Position numbers and translations under genes: made by a program. From Pseudomonas fluorescens (lineage in GTDB: Bacteria > Pseudomonadota > Gammaproteobacteria > Pseudomonadales > Pseudomonadaceae), in NCBI RefSeq assembly GCF_001307275.1, contig NZ_CP012831.1, positions 4,208,501-4,272,500 on the forward strand: a DNA stretch of 64,000 nucleotides, given 5' to 3'. A model generated the notes under the pieces. It searched no databases. It worked only from the letters and a program-made list of their open reading frames with translations, and had not been told where the DNA came from. Below, piece after piece: positions 1 to 11,036 of the stretch (within the stretch, counting starts at the first letter, position 1; the number at the start of each line of letters is the position of its first letter).

Positions 1-501
1 TCGCCGTTCTGGGACGCCATCGGTCGCAACTTCTTCGACCTCAACTACGCTGCCGCCGAGCGCCTGTGCGGGCTGAAGAGCCGTACCTTCCTCGCCGAGC
101 TGATGCCCCATTACCCGATCTATGTGCCGCTGTTGCCGGATGCCGCCCAGGAAGCCATGGGCCAGGTACATCCGCGGGCGCAGATCACCTTCGACATCCT
201 GATGCGCGAGGGTTTCGAGACCGATCACTACATCGACATCTTCGACGGTGGCCCGACCCTGCATGCCCGCGTCTCGGGCATCCGCTCGATCGCCCAGAGC
301 CGCGTGGTGCCGGTGAAGATCGGCGAACCGGTCAAGGGCGCCGGCCGGCAATACCTGGTGGCCAATGCCCAGTTGCAGGATTACCGCGCCGTGCTGCTCG
401 AACTCGACTACGCGCCGGGCAAACCGGTGACCCTGGATATGGAAGCGGCCGAAGCCTTGGGCGTTGGCGAAGGCGCCAGCGTGCGCCTGGTGGCGGTTTA
501 A
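1..501 (+). CDS. aruF: Arginine N-succinyltransferase alpha subunit, 5' truncated by window edge
   Basis: The reading frame is open from base 1 and ends at a TAA at 499-501, giving the last 166 residues of the protein. The visible part contains the family stretch SPFWDAIGRNFF followed by FLAELMPHYPIY, and closely parallels the C-terminal half of the next gene (SPFWESLGRHFF, FIAELMPKFPLY), as expected for the paralogous AruF/AruG pair. The enzyme transfers succinyl from succinyl-CoA to L-arginine, the first step of the arginine succinyltransferase (AST) catabolic pathway in the cytoplasm. It is followed after 43 bp by aruG in the same direction, so the two are probably co-transcribed. The start codon and N-terminus lie outside the window. 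Confidence 0.95.
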   Translation, partial: SPFWDAIGRNFFDLNYAAAERLCGLKSRTFLAELMPHYPIYVPLLPDAAQEAMGQVHPRAQITFDILMREGFETDHYIDIFDGGPTLHARVSGIRSIAQSRVVPVKIGEPVKGAGRQYLVANAQLQDYRAVLLELDYAPGKPVTLDMEAAEALGVGEGASVRLVAV

Positions 502-544
502 TGAGTTTCGCGGGTGGCGCAAGCGGCCCGTTTGAGGAGATAGC

Positions 545-1570
545 ATGATCGTTCGTCCCGTACGCAGCAGCGATTTACCCGCTCTGATCGCCCTGGCCCG
601 CAGCACGGGCACCGGCCTGACCACCTTGCCGGCCAATGAAGAGCGCCTGGCCCATCGGGTCGGTTGGGCCGAGAAGACCTTTCGCGGCGAAGCCGGGCGC
701 GGTGATGCGGACTACCTGTTCGTGCTCGAAGACGATGACGGGCGCGTGGTGGGCATTTCCGCCATCGCCGGTGCCGTGGGGCTGCGTGAGCCCTGGTACA
801 ACTTTCGGGTCGGCCTGACGGTCAGTGCTTCCCAGGAATTGAACATCTATCGGGAAATCCCGACCCTGTTCCTGGCCAACGACCTGACCGGCAATTCCGA
901 GCTGTGCTCGTTGTTCCTCCACGCCGACTACCGCAGTGGCCTCAATGGCCGGATGCTGGCCAAGGCGCGGCTGTTGTTCATTGCCGAGTTCCCGCAGTTG
1001 TTCGGCAACAAGATCATTGCCGAGATGCGCGGCATGTCCGACGACAACGGCCGTTCGCCGTTCTGGGAAAGCCTGGGCCGGCATTTCTTCAAAATGGAGT
1101 TCAGCCAGGCCGACTACCTCACCGGCGTGGGCAACAAGGCGTTCATCGCTGAACTGATGCCCAAATTCCCGCTGTACACCTGTTTCCTGTCCGAAGGTGC
1201 CCGGGCCGTGATTGGCCAGGTTCATCCGGACACTGAACCGGCCTTGTCGATGCTCAAGAGCGAAGGTTTCAGCTATCAGGGTTACGTCGACATCTTCGAC
1301 GCCGGCCCGGCGGTGGAGTGCGAGACCGGCAAGATCCGCGCGATTCGCGACAGCCAAGCGCTGGTGCTGGCCATCGGCACGCCGGGCGATGACGCCACGC
1401 CGTTCCTCATCCATAACCGCAAGCGCGAAGACTGCCGCATCACCGCTGCACCGGCGCGCTTCGCCGCAGGCACTCTGGTGGTCGATCCGCTGACCGCCAA
1501 GCGTCTTCAACTCAATGCCGGCGATCAGGTGCGTGCCGTTGCGTTGTCCGCTGCCCGGGAGTCGAAATGA
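545..1570 (+). CDS. aruG: Arginine N-succinyltransferase beta subunit
   Basis: A 341-residue protein, the usual length of AstA/AruG. It begins MIVRPVRSSDL, a GNAT-like acyltransferase N-terminus, and has the family motifs NEERLAHRVGWAEKTF near residues 32-47 and SPFWESLGRHFF near 176-187. A GAGGAG ribosome-binding site lies about 8 bases before the ATG. With AruF it forms the heteromeric enzyme that makes N2-succinylarginine from arginine and succinyl-CoA. Its stop overlaps the start of astD by 4 bases (ATGA), which points to translational coupling in the aru operon. In Pseudomonas this operon is known to be controlled by the arginine-responsive regulator ArgR; the operon promoter is outside the window. 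Confidence 0.95.
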   Translation: MIVRPVRSSDLPALIALARSTGTGLTTLPANEERLAHRVGWAEKTFRGEAGRGDADYLFVLEDDDGRVVGISAIAGAVGLREPWYNFRVGLTVSASQELNIYREIPTLFLANDLTGNSELCSLFLHADYRSGLNGRMLAKARLLFIAEFPQLFGNKIIAEMRGMSDDNGRSPFWESLGRHFFKMEFSQADYLTGVGNKAFIAELMPKFPLYTCFLSEGARAVIGQVHPDTEPALSMLKSEGFSYQGYVDIFDAGPAVECETGKIRAIRDSQALVLAIGTPGDDATPFLIHNRKREDCRITAAPARFAAGTLVVDPLTAKRLQLNAGDQVRAVALSAARESK

Positions 1571-3036
1571 TGAATTCGTTGTACATCGCAGGTAGCTGGC
1601 TGGAAGGCCAGGGCGACCTCTTTGAGTCGTTGAACCCAGTGACCCAGCAAGTGTTGTGGTCGGGCAACGGTGCCACGGCGGCGCAAGTGGAATCGGCGGT
1701 GCAGGCCGCGCGCCAGGCGTTCCCGGACTGGGCGCGGCGCTCGCTGGATGAACGCATCCAGGTGTTGGAAGCTTTTGCCGCGGCCCTGAAAAGCCACGCT
1801 GACGAACTGGCCCAGTGCATCGGTGAAGAAACTGGCAAGCCGTTGTGGGAAGCGGCGACCGAAGTGACCAGCATGGTCAATAAAGTCGCCATTTCGGTGC
1901 AGAGCTACCGCGAGCGGACCGGCGAGAAGAGCGGCCCCCTGGGCGACGCCACCGCCGTGCTGCGCCACAAGCCCCATGGCGTGGTGGCGGTCTTCGGTCC
2001 CTACAACTTCCCCGGTCACTTGCCCAACGGTCATATCGTGCCAGCGCTGCTGGCCGGCAACAGCGTGTTGTTCAAGCCGAGCGAGCTGACACCGAAAGTC
2101 GCCGAGCTGACGGTCAAGTGCTGGGTCGAGGCCGGTCTGCCGGCGGGTGTGCTGAACCTGCTGCAAGGCGCGCGGGAAACCGGTATCGCCCTGGCAGCGA
2201 ACCCAGGTATCGACGGGTTGTTCTTCACCGGCTCCAGCCGCACCGGCAATCTGCTGCATCAACAATTTTCCGGGCGTCCGGACAAGATCCTCGCGCTGGA
2301 AATGGGCGGTAACAACCCGCTGGTGGTGGATGAGGTGGCGGACGTCGATGCGGCGGTCTACACCATTATCCAGTCCGCTTTCATTTCCGCCGGGCAGCGC
2401 TGCACCTGTGCGCGCCGTCTGCTGGTGCCGGAAGGCGCCTGGGGCGATGCCTTGCTGGCGCGCCTGGTGGCGGTCAGCTCGACCCTTGAAGTCGGTGCCT
2501 TCGACCAGCAACCGGCACCGTTCATGGGCTCGGTGATTTCCCTGGGGGCGGCGAAGGCGCTGATGGACGCGCAAAACCATTTGCTGGGCAAAGGCGCCGT
2601 GCCGCTGTTGGCCATGACCCAGCCGCAGCCCCAGGCGGCATTGCTGACGCCGGGTATCCTGGATGTGACTGCCGTGGCCGAGCGTCCTGATGAAGAGCTG
2701 TTCGGGCCGTTGCTGCAAGTGATCCGCTACACGGACTTCGCCGCGGCCATCACCGAGGCCAACAATACGCAGTACGGCCTGGCGGCCGGGTTGCTGTCTG
2801 ATTCCCAGGCGCGTTACCAGCAATTCTGGCTGCAGAGCCGCGCCGGTATCGTCAACTGGAACAAACAGCTGACCGGCGCCGCCAGCAGCGCCCCGTTCGG
2901 CGGTGTCGGTGCCTCGGGCAACCATCGCGCCAGTGCTTATTACGCGGCCGATTATTGCGCGTACCCGGTGGCTTCCCTGGAGACCCCGAGCCTTGTCATG
3001 CCGGCTGCCCTGACCCCCGGTGTGCGCATGTCTTGA
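1567..3036 (+). CDS. astD: N-succinylglutamate 5-semialdehyde dehydrogenase
   Basis: A 489-residue NAD-dependent aldehyde dehydrogenase (aruD in Pseudomonas). The family nucleotide-binding and catalytic features are visible: FTGSSRTG, the general-base glutamate E245 in ALEMGGNN, and the catalytic cysteine C279 in GQRCTCARR. It oxidises succinylglutamate semialdehyde to succinylglutamate, the fourth AST step. The ATG overlaps the aruG stop (ATGATG; the second ATG at 1570 is an alternative start). After its stop comes a 41-bp tandem repeat array that separates it by 255 bp from astB; this is the largest gap in the operon. Confidence 0.95.
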   Translation: MMNSLYIAGSWLEGQGDLFESLNPVTQQVLWSGNGATAAQVESAVQAARQAFPDWARRSLDERIQVLEAFAAALKSHADELAQCIGEETGKPLWEAATEVTSMVNKVAISVQSYRERTGEKSGPLGDATAVLRHKPHGVVAVFGPYNFPGHLPNGHIVPALLAGNSVLFKPSELTPKVAELTVKCWVEAGLPAGVLNLLQGARETGIALAANPGIDGLFFTGSSRTGNLLHQQFSGRPDKILALEMGGNNPLVVDEVADVDAAVYTIIQSAFISAGQRCTCARRLLVPEGAWGDALLARLVAVSSTLEVGAFDQQPAPFMGSVISLGAAKALMDAQNHLLGKGAVPLLAMTQPQPQAALLTPGILDVTAVAERPDEELFGPLLQVIRYTDFAAAITEANNTQYGLAAGLLSDSQARYQQFWLQSRAGIVNWNKQLTGAASSAPFGGVGASGNHRASAYYAADYCAYPVASLETPSLVMPAALTPGVRMS

Positions 3037-3040
3037 GACC

Positions 3041-3243
3041 GCCATCGCGGGCAAGCCTTGCTCCCACAGGGGTTATGCAAAACCTGTGAGAGCAAGCCTT
3101 GTCCCCACAGGGGTTATGCAAAACCTGTGGGAACAAGGCTTGTCCCCACAGGGGTTATGCAAAACCTGTGGGAGCAAGGCTTGTCCCCACAGGGCCTATG
3201 CAAAACCTGTGGGAGCAAGGCTTGCCCGCGATAGCCGCGACGC
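3041..3243. repeat. 41-bp tandem array bounded by REP-like half sites
   Basis: The block CCCACAGGGGTTATGCAAAA recurs at 3063, 3104, 3145 and, with small changes, 3186. That is an exact 41-base period of alternating CCTGTGGGAGCAAGGCTTG and CCCACAGG motifs. The array is closed at the left by CATCGCGGGCAAGCC and at the right by the inverted GGCTTGCCCGCGATAG. It looks like a REP pair (core GCGGGCAAGC) whose inner spacer has been amplified. It lies inside the aru operon between astD and astB and could form alternative hairpins in the mRNA. Because 41 is not a multiple of three, the array is not a coding repeat. Confidence 0.85.
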
Positions 3244-3291
3244 AGTTGTAATTGATGCCTATAAAAAACAGATTCTCGTGGAGCCTCGCTG

Positions 3292-4638
3292 ATGAAATCC
3301 TATGAAGTCAACTTTGACGGTCTAGTGGGGCCGACCCATAACTACGGCGGGCTCTCGTACGGCAACGTCGCGTCCCAGAGCAACAGCCAGCAGTCCTCCA
3401 ACCCCAAGGAAGCGGCGTTGCAGGGCCTGGCGAAAATGAAAGCGCTGATGGACATGGGATTCCAGCAAGGCGTGCTGGCGCCACAGGAGCGCCCGGACGT
3501 GGCGGCCCTGCGCCGGTTGGGCTTTGCCGGCAGCGATGCCCAGGTGATCCAGCAGGCCGCGAAGGAAGCGATGCCGCTGTTGGTCGCCAGCTGCTCGGCG
3601 TCCAGCATGTGGGTGGCCAACGCCGCCACGGTCAGCCCAAGTGCCGACACCGCCGATGGTCGCGTGCATTTCACCGCCGCCAACCTGAACTGCAAGTACC
3701 ACCGTAGCATCGAGCATCCGACCACCAGTCGCGTGTTGGGGGCGATGTTTGCCGACCAGCAGCACTTCGCCCACCACGCCGCGTTGCCGGCGGTGGCGCA
3801 GTTCGGCGATGAAGGTGCGGCCAACCACACCCGTTTCTGCCGCGCCTACGGCGAGGCCGGCGTCGAATTCTTCGTCTTCGGTCGCAGCGCCTTCGACACC
3901 CGTTATCCCGCACCGCAGAAGTACCCGGCGCGCCAGACCCTGGAAGCCTCCCAGGCCGTTGCCCGCCTGCATGGGCTGCGGGAGGAGGGCGTGGTGTACG
4001 CCCAACAGAATCCGTCGGTGATCGACCAGGGTGTGTTCCACAACGACGTGATCGCGGTGGGCAATGGCGAAGTGCTGTTCTATCACGAGGACGCGTTTCT
4101 CGAGACCGACAGGATGTTGGCCGAGTTGAGCAGCAAACTCGCCAAGGTTGGTGGGAAATTTCAGTCGGTGTGCGTGCCGCGTTCGGCGGTGACTGTCGAT
4201 GACGCGGTACGTTCCTACCTGTTCAATAGCCAGCTGCTGTCGCGCCCCGACGGCTCCATGCTCTTGATCGTGCCGGAAGAATGCCGCGGCAACGAACGCG
4301 TCTGGCAATACCTGCAAGGCCTGACGGGCGCTGGCGGGGTGATTCGCGAAGTGAAGGTCTTCGACCTCAAGCAAAGCATGCAGAACGGTGGCGGCCCGGC
4401 TTGCCTGAGGTTGCGCGTGGCCCTCAATGAAACCGAGCTGGCGGCCGTCAATCCAGGGGTTATCATGACCGCGCCGCTGTACGATTCGCTGACCCAATGG
4501 GTCGAGCGGCACTACCGCGACCGCATGACCGAAAATGACCTGGCAGACCCGCAGTTGCTGCTCGAATGCCGTGCGGCATTGGATGAACTGACACAAATCC
4601 TTAAACTTGGCGCGGTTTATCCTTTCCAGATCAATTGA
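3292..4638 (+). CDS. astB: N-succinylarginine dihydrolase
   Basis: A 448-residue protein beginning MKSYEVNFDGLVGPTHNYGG, the hallmark N-terminus of AstB (aruB), a member of the amidinotransferase fold. Other family features are NLNCKYHRSIEHPTT, the H-N-D of VFHNDVIAVGN, and the C-terminal GGGPACLRLRVAL, which holds the catalytic cysteine. It hydrolyses succinylarginine to succinylornithine, CO2 and two ammonia, the second AST step. A GGAG ribosome-binding site lies about 10 bases before the ATG. It sits downstream of the 41-bp array and upstream of the small operon gene at 4708. Confidence 0.95.
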   Translation: MKSYEVNFDGLVGPTHNYGGLSYGNVASQSNSQQSSNPKEAALQGLAKMKALMDMGFQQGVLAPQERPDVAALRRLGFAGSDAQVIQQAAKEAMPLLVASCSASSMWVANAATVSPSADTADGRVHFTAANLNCKYHRSIEHPTTSRVLGAMFADQQHFAHHAALPAVAQFGDEGAANHTRFCRAYGEAGVEFFVFGRSAFDTRYPAPQKYPARQTLEASQAVARLHGLREEGVVYAQQNPSVIDQGVFHNDVIAVGNGEVLFYHEDAFLETDRMLAELSSKLAKVGGKFQSVCVPRSAVTVDDAVRSYLFNSQLLSRPDGSMLLIVPEECRGNERVWQYLQGLTGAGGVIREVKVFDLKQSMQNGGGPACLRLRVALNETELAAVNPGVIMTAPLYDSLTQWVERHYRDRMTENDLADPQLLLECRAALDELTQILKLGAVYPFQIN

Positions 4639-4707
4639 AAGCGCACGCGACCTGACTACAGTCAAAGCAGGGCGCGTTGCCTTATCCCCAGACGAGAACC
4701 TAAAGAC

Positions 4708-4995
4708 ATGAGCGATACCCTGCAGCTGATCCTTGAAGACACCGACGGCACCCAACTGGAAACCTCCTGCACCCGTGTCGCGGTGATGTGGCAAGGCAAG
4801 GAGTTGTGGATCCAGCAGGATGGCCGCGGTCAGTTGCTGATCGGCGTCGATGTCGAGGAAGGGGACGAGGAATACGCCAACCTGTTGTTGCGTCCATTGG
4901 CGACCAACCTGGTCAGCCTGCAACTGGAAATGGAACCGGCGGACGTCGGCGACGATGACCATGTCCATGGCCCGGATTGCGGCCACGACCACTAA
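4708..4995 (+). CDS. Conserved small protein of the aru operon, function unknown
   Basis: A 95-residue acidic protein lying between astB (69-bp gap) and astE (12-bp gap). The same position in P. aeruginosa holds a hypothetical gene (PA0900), so the place in the operon is conserved. The sequence has a predicted beta-rich body (QLILEDTDGTQLETS...) and ends in an acidic, histidine-rich tail DDDHVHGPDCGHDH, which looks like a metal-binding tail. AstE is a zinc enzyme encoded next door, so a role in metal handling is conceivable, but this is inference. I see no known catalytic motif. Some databases label such proteins topoisomerase II, which nothing in the sequence supports. Confidence 0.85.
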   Translation: MSDTLQLILEDTDGTQLETSCTRVAVMWQGKELWIQQDGRGQLLIGVDVEEGDEEYANLLLRPLATNLVSLQLEMEPADVGDDDHVHGPDCGHDH

Positions 4996-5007
4996 GGAAA
5001 CCGCGCT

Positions 5008-6015
5008 ATGCTCGCCCTCGGCAAACTGCTTGAACTGACCCTCGCCGGCCGTGAACCGGCGGAGAAGACTCAACTGACTGTCGAAGGCGTACGGATGCGC
5101 TGGCTGAGCGAGGGCGCGCTGGAGGTCAAGCCGCCCGAAGCCCGGGATAACGGCCTGGATCTGCTGCTGTCGGCCGGTATCCACGGCAATGAAACCGCGC
5201 CGATCGAATTGCTCGACCGTCTGCTGCACGACATTGCCCGTGGCGACCTGAAGCCGCGGGCACGCATTCTGTTCCTGTTCGGCAACCCCGAGGCCATCCG
5301 GCGCGGTGAGCGTTTCGTCGAGCAGGACGTCAACCGACTGTTCAACGGTCGCCATGAGCTCAGTGGCGGTCCTGAAGCGCTGCGGGCCTGCGAGCTGGAG
5401 CGGCTGGCCGCCAGTTTCTTCAGTCGGCCGGAACGCAGTCGCTTGCATTACGACCTGCACACCGCTATCCGCGGCTCGAAGATCGAGCAGTTTGCCCTGT
5501 ACCCATGGAAGGAAGGCCGCGCGCATTCACGCCGTGAGCTGGCACGCTTGCGTGCCGCGGGCATGGAGGCAGTGTTGCTGCAGAACAAGCCGTCCATCGT
5601 CTTCAGTGCCTATACCTACGACCAGCTCGGCGCCGAGTCCTTCACCCTGGAGCTGGGCAAGGCCCGGCCATTCGGGCAGAACGACGGGGTCAACGTCGGC
5701 CTGCTGGAAACTCGCCTGCAACAGATCATCGAAGGCAACGAGCCGGCGCTGGATGAAGGCCTCGACGGCCTCCAGCTATTCAGCGTGGCGCGGGAAATCA
5801 TCAAGCACAGCGACAGTTTCCGCCTGAACCTGCCGGCGGACATCGAGAACTTCTCCGAGCTTGAAAAAGGTTATGTGCTGGCCGAGGACATCGCCCAGAC
5901 CCGCTGGGTGATCGAAGAGGAGGGCGCCCGGATCATTTTCCCGAACCCCAAGGTCAAGAATGGCTTGCGGGCCGGGATCCTGATCGTGCCGGCGACTGAC
6001 GAAAACCTGCTCTAA
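5008..6015 (+). CDS. astE: Succinylglutamate desuccinylase
   Basis: A 335-residue zinc-dependent deacylase (aruE) of the AstE/aspartoacylase family. The zinc ligands are visible in GIHGNETAPIE (H and E) and in YDLHTAIRGSK (H), and the substrate-binding arginine motif in NRLFNGRHE. It splits succinylglutamate into succinate and glutamate, the last AST step. An AAGGAA ribosome-binding site precedes the ATG. It is the last gene of the operon in this window; downstream there is no obvious intrinsic terminator but a REP pair at 6033-6124. Confidence 0.95.
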   Translation: MLALGKLLELTLAGREPAEKTQLTVEGVRMRWLSEGALEVKPPEARDNGLDLLLSAGIHGNETAPIELLDRLLHDIARGDLKPRARILFLFGNPEAIRRGERFVEQDVNRLFNGRHELSGGPEALRACELERLAASFFSRPERSRLHYDLHTAIRGSKIEQFALYPWKEGRAHSRRELARLRAAGMEAVLLQNKPSIVFSAYTYDQLGAESFTLELGKARPFGQNDGVNVGLLETRLQQIIEGNEPALDEGLDGLQLFSVAREIIKHSDSFRLNLPADIENFSELEKGYVLAEDIAQTRWVIEEEGARIIFPNPKVKNGLRAGILIVPATDENLL

Positions 6016-6032
6016 AACCCACGCCGAACCAT

Positions 6033-6124
6033 TGTGGGAGCGAGCTTGCTCGCGATAGCGGTGTTCCAGTCAAATGTTGAAGGTGACTGACACTCCGTCA
6101 TCGCGAGCAAGCTCGCTCCCACAG
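6033..6124. repeat. REP inverted pair (REPIN)
   Basis: The half site TGTGGGAGCGAGCTTGCTCG is followed after a short unique spacer by its inverted copy CGAGCAAGCTCGCTCCCACA. Each half can itself form a hairpin. It lies between the convergent genes astE and ribH. Confidence 0.9.
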
Positions 6125-6139
6125 GTTTTTTAGTGGCTT

Positions 6140-6649
6140 TTAGCTCGCTACCGCCCGCTGCTCACTGCGACGCAACGCCCGGGTCTTGTGCAAGGTATCG
6201 GCGCAAGTCTTCGCCGCTTCCTGGCCCTTGTGCACGAAATGCTCGAAGAAAAACTTCTGATGCTCTTCCCCTGCATGGAAATGATGCGGCGTGAGCACCA
6301 CCGAGAACACCGGCACTTCGGTTTCCAGCTGCACCTGCATCAGGCCGCTGATGACCGATTGGGCGACGAACTCGTGACGGTAGATGCCCCCGTCCACCAC
6401 CAGGCCGGCGGCGACGATGCCGGCGTAGCGGCCTGACTTGGCCAGCAGCTTGGCGTGCAGCGGGATTTCGAAGGCGCCGCCGACTTCAAAGAAGTCGATG
6501 TCGCTTTCCTGGTAACCCTGGGTGATCATTTCGGCGACGAAGCCTTTACGGCTCTGGTCGACGATTTCCTTGTGCCAGCAGGCCTGGATGAACGCGACGC
6601 GCTCGCCCGGATGACTTTTGCTTTTGCTGTCGATTGCAGTGGGTTGCAT
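6140..6649 (-). CDS. ribH: 6,7-dimethyl-8-ribityllumazine synthase, type II
   Basis: A 169-residue protein of the lumazine synthase family. Seen features are VAFIQACWHKEIVD at the substrate site, the FEVGGAFEIPLHAK motif, and VVDGGIYRHEFVAQ. These resemble the type II (RibH2) enzymes of Brucella and Pseudomonas rather than the housekeeping RibH. It joins the ribityl-aminopyrimidine with dihydroxybutanone phosphate in the penultimate step of riboflavin synthesis. The gene is monocistronic and lies immediately downstream of an FMN riboswitch on the same strand, so flavin feedback control is expected. Most pseudomonads have a second, housekeeping ribH elsewhere. Confidence 0.9.
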   Translation of the reverse strand: MQPTAIDSKSKSHPGERVAFIQACWHKEIVDQSRKGFVAEMITQGYQESDIDFFEVGGAFEIPLHAKLLAKSGRYAGIVAAGLVVDGGIYRHEFVAQSVISGLMQVQLETEVPVFSVVLTPHHFHAGEEHQKFFFEHFVHKGQEAAKTCADTLHKTRALRRSEQRAVAS

Positions 6650-6749
6650 GTTCTGGTTCCTGTTTGTGTGAAAAACAGGGCGTCATGAATCGAAGGGGAT
6701 TCGAGGGTACGCCGCGCACGGACAGTCGCAGTCGGCCCTTGGGTGCCAA

Positions 6750-6916
6750 TCCCGTTCTCTCTTCATCCGGACTATGACCGTCGGCCCCGGGATCACACCG
6801 GGTCTGCTGACCTTGCCGCTACACCCCAAAAAGCGGTGTACCACCAAGCGCTCGCGGGCTATGCACGTTGCGTGCAATTACCGCCGGTGGGGAATTACAC
6901 CCCGCCCTGAGAACGT
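6750..6916 (-). ncRNA. FMN riboswitch (RFN element)
   Basis: On the minus strand the conserved 5' end CAGGGCGGGGTG, then CCCCACCGGCGGTAAT, and the 3' end with GATCCCGGGGCCGACGGTCA and ATAGTCCGGATG...GAGAG are all present. This is the full set of conserved FMN aptamer segments in the right order. It ends about 100 bases before the ribH start, so it most likely controls ribH translation or transcription in response to FMN. Confidence 0.95.
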
Positions 6917-6965
6917 TTTTGCCGCCATGGTTTTTGGCAGCGGAGGATTTTTAACACATAACCTA

Positions 6966-7057
6966 CTGTGGGAGCGAGCTTGCTCGCGATGGCGCCATTG
7001 CAGCCAGCATCAAGGCAAGCTGAACCACCGCTATCGCGAGCAAGCTCGCTCCCACAG
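6966..7057. repeat. REP inverted pair (REPIN)
   Basis: The same facing pair as at 6033: CTGTGGGAGCGAGCTTGCTC and its inverted copy GAGCAAGCTCGCTCCCACAG. It lies between the divergent ribH leader and ltaE, i.e. in a gap that also has to carry both promoters. Confidence 0.9.
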
Positions 7058-7171
7058 GCGTTCTGGATAATGTTCAGGCTTTCCGTCGACCAGGCTTGAT
7101 TATTCCTGCCCATGCCCGCAGTAATTGCCCTTCGAAAGGGAATTCCCCCACCAGCACCCGAGGCCAGATTC

Positions 7172-8176
7172 ATGAGTGTTATCGATCTTCGCAGCGACAC
7201 GGTCACCCAACCTACCGCCGGCATGCTGGATGCCATGGCCAGTGCGCCGACCGGCGATGATGTGTATGGCGAAGACCCGACCGTCAATCGCCTCGAAGCC
7301 GAACTGGCTGCGCGCCTGGGCTTTGCTGCGGCGATGTTCGTGCCCACGGGCACGATGAGCAATCTGTTGGGGTTGATGGCCCACTGCGAGCGCGGCGATG
7401 AGTACATCGTCGGTCAGCAGGCCCACACCTACAAATACGAGGGCGGCGGTGCGGCGGTGCTCGGTTCGATCCAGCCCCAGCCTCTCGAGGTGCAGGCGGA
7501 CGGTTCCCTGGGCCTGGCGCACGTCGCCGCGGCGATCAAGCCCGATGACTTTCACTTTGCCCGCACCCGCCTATTGGCCCTGGAAAACACCATGCAGGGC
7601 AAGGTGCTGCCCTTGGAATACCTGGCCCGGGCCCGGCGTTTCACCCAGGAGCATGGCCTGGCCCTGCACCTGGATGGAGCGCGGCTGTACAACGCCGCGG
7701 TCAAGCTGAATGTCGATGCCCGGCAAATCACGCAACATTTCGATTCGGTGTCGGTGTGCCTGTCCAAGGGCCTTGGCGCTCCGGTGGGCTCGGTCCTGTG
7801 CGGCAGCGTCGAACTGATCGGCAAGGCCCGCCGGCTGCGCAAGATGGTCGGTGGCGGCATGCGCCAGGCCGGGATCCTCGCGGCGGCCGGGCTGTATGCC
7901 CTGGAGCATCAGGTCCAGCGCCTGGCCGATGACCACGCCAATGCCCAGCGGCTTGCCGAGGGCTTGCGTGGGGCGGGTTACGAGGTCGAGCCGGTGCAGA
8001 CCAACATGGTCTACGTAGAAATGGGCGAGCGGGCCGAGGCGATCAAGGCGTTTGCCGATGAACGGGGCGTCAAGCTCAGCGCGGCGCCACGCCTGCGAAT
8101 GGTGACGCACATGGACGTGAGCGCGGCGCAAATCGACCGGGTGGTCGCCACTTTCGTCGAATTTTCTCGCCAATGA
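7172..8176 (+). CDS. ltaE: Low-specificity L-threonine aldolase
   Basis: A 334-residue fold-type I PLP enzyme. The start is set at 7172 (MSVIDLRSDTVTQPT), where the family N-terminus begins; an in-frame ATG 60 bases upstream would add a tail not seen in the family. Features are GDDVYGEDPTVNRLE, the HLDGARLYNA aspartate motif that binds the pyridine nitrogen, and the PLP lysine K199 in LSKGLGAPVGS. It cleaves L-threonine or L-allo-threonine to glycine and acetaldehyde. It is a single gene between a REP pair and the alaS promoter region. Confidence 0.9.
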   Translation: MSVIDLRSDTVTQPTAGMLDAMASAPTGDDVYGEDPTVNRLEAELAARLGFAAAMFVPTGTMSNLLGLMAHCERGDEYIVGQQAHTYKYEGGGAAVLGSIQPQPLEVQADGSLGLAHVAAAIKPDDFHFARTRLLALENTMQGKVLPLEYLARARRFTQEHGLALHLDGARLYNAAVKLNVDARQITQHFDSVSVCLSKGLGAPVGSVLCGSVELIGKARRLRKMVGGGMRQAGILAAAGLYALEHQVQRLADDHANAQRLAEGLRGAGYEVEPVQTNMVYVEMGERAEAIKAFADERGVKLSAAPRLRMVTHMDVSAAQIDRVVATFVEFSRQ

Positions 8177-8219
8177 CCCGCTAACCGGGGCAATTGACAG
8201 TTTCTATCGTATAAACACG

Positions 8220-8248
8220 CTGTACCCCACGCGCAGGGCCGATATAAT
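8220..8248 (+). promoter_or_regulatory. Candidate sigma-70 promoter for alaS
   Basis: A perfect -10 TATAAT at 8243-8248 lies 75 bases before the alaS start; the matching -35 position (8220, CTGTAC) is weak. A TTGACA at 8194 is too far upstream to pair with it. Confidence 0.5.
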
Positions 8249-8322
8249 GCGGCCCTTTGCCGTTGCTTCGTCTGTTGACGTTTTGCACAGGCCTTTGGCC
8301 GCAGCCTCCGTGGAAGAACCTA

Positions 8323-10944
<2,622 letters not shown>

Positions 10945-11036
10945 GGCAGCGTCGCCGGGCTCGTGGTCTAGTGACGAGCCTGGCCGCTGTTTGAGTGATT
11001 TATTGGGCGCCCTTCATGGGCAGAGGCGGCTTTGAA

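Noticed and set aside
3041..3243. Possible CRISPR array
   Set aside because: The 41-base period has no unique spacers and the repeats contain inverted REP parts; no cas genes are near.
3020..3292. Possible 90-residue repetitive protein over the tandem array
   Set aside because: The period is not a multiple of three and the frame starts inside astD; it is not a gene.
8194..8215. TTGACA with TATAAA as promoter of alaS
   Set aside because: The spacing is only 10 bases, too short for sigma-70.
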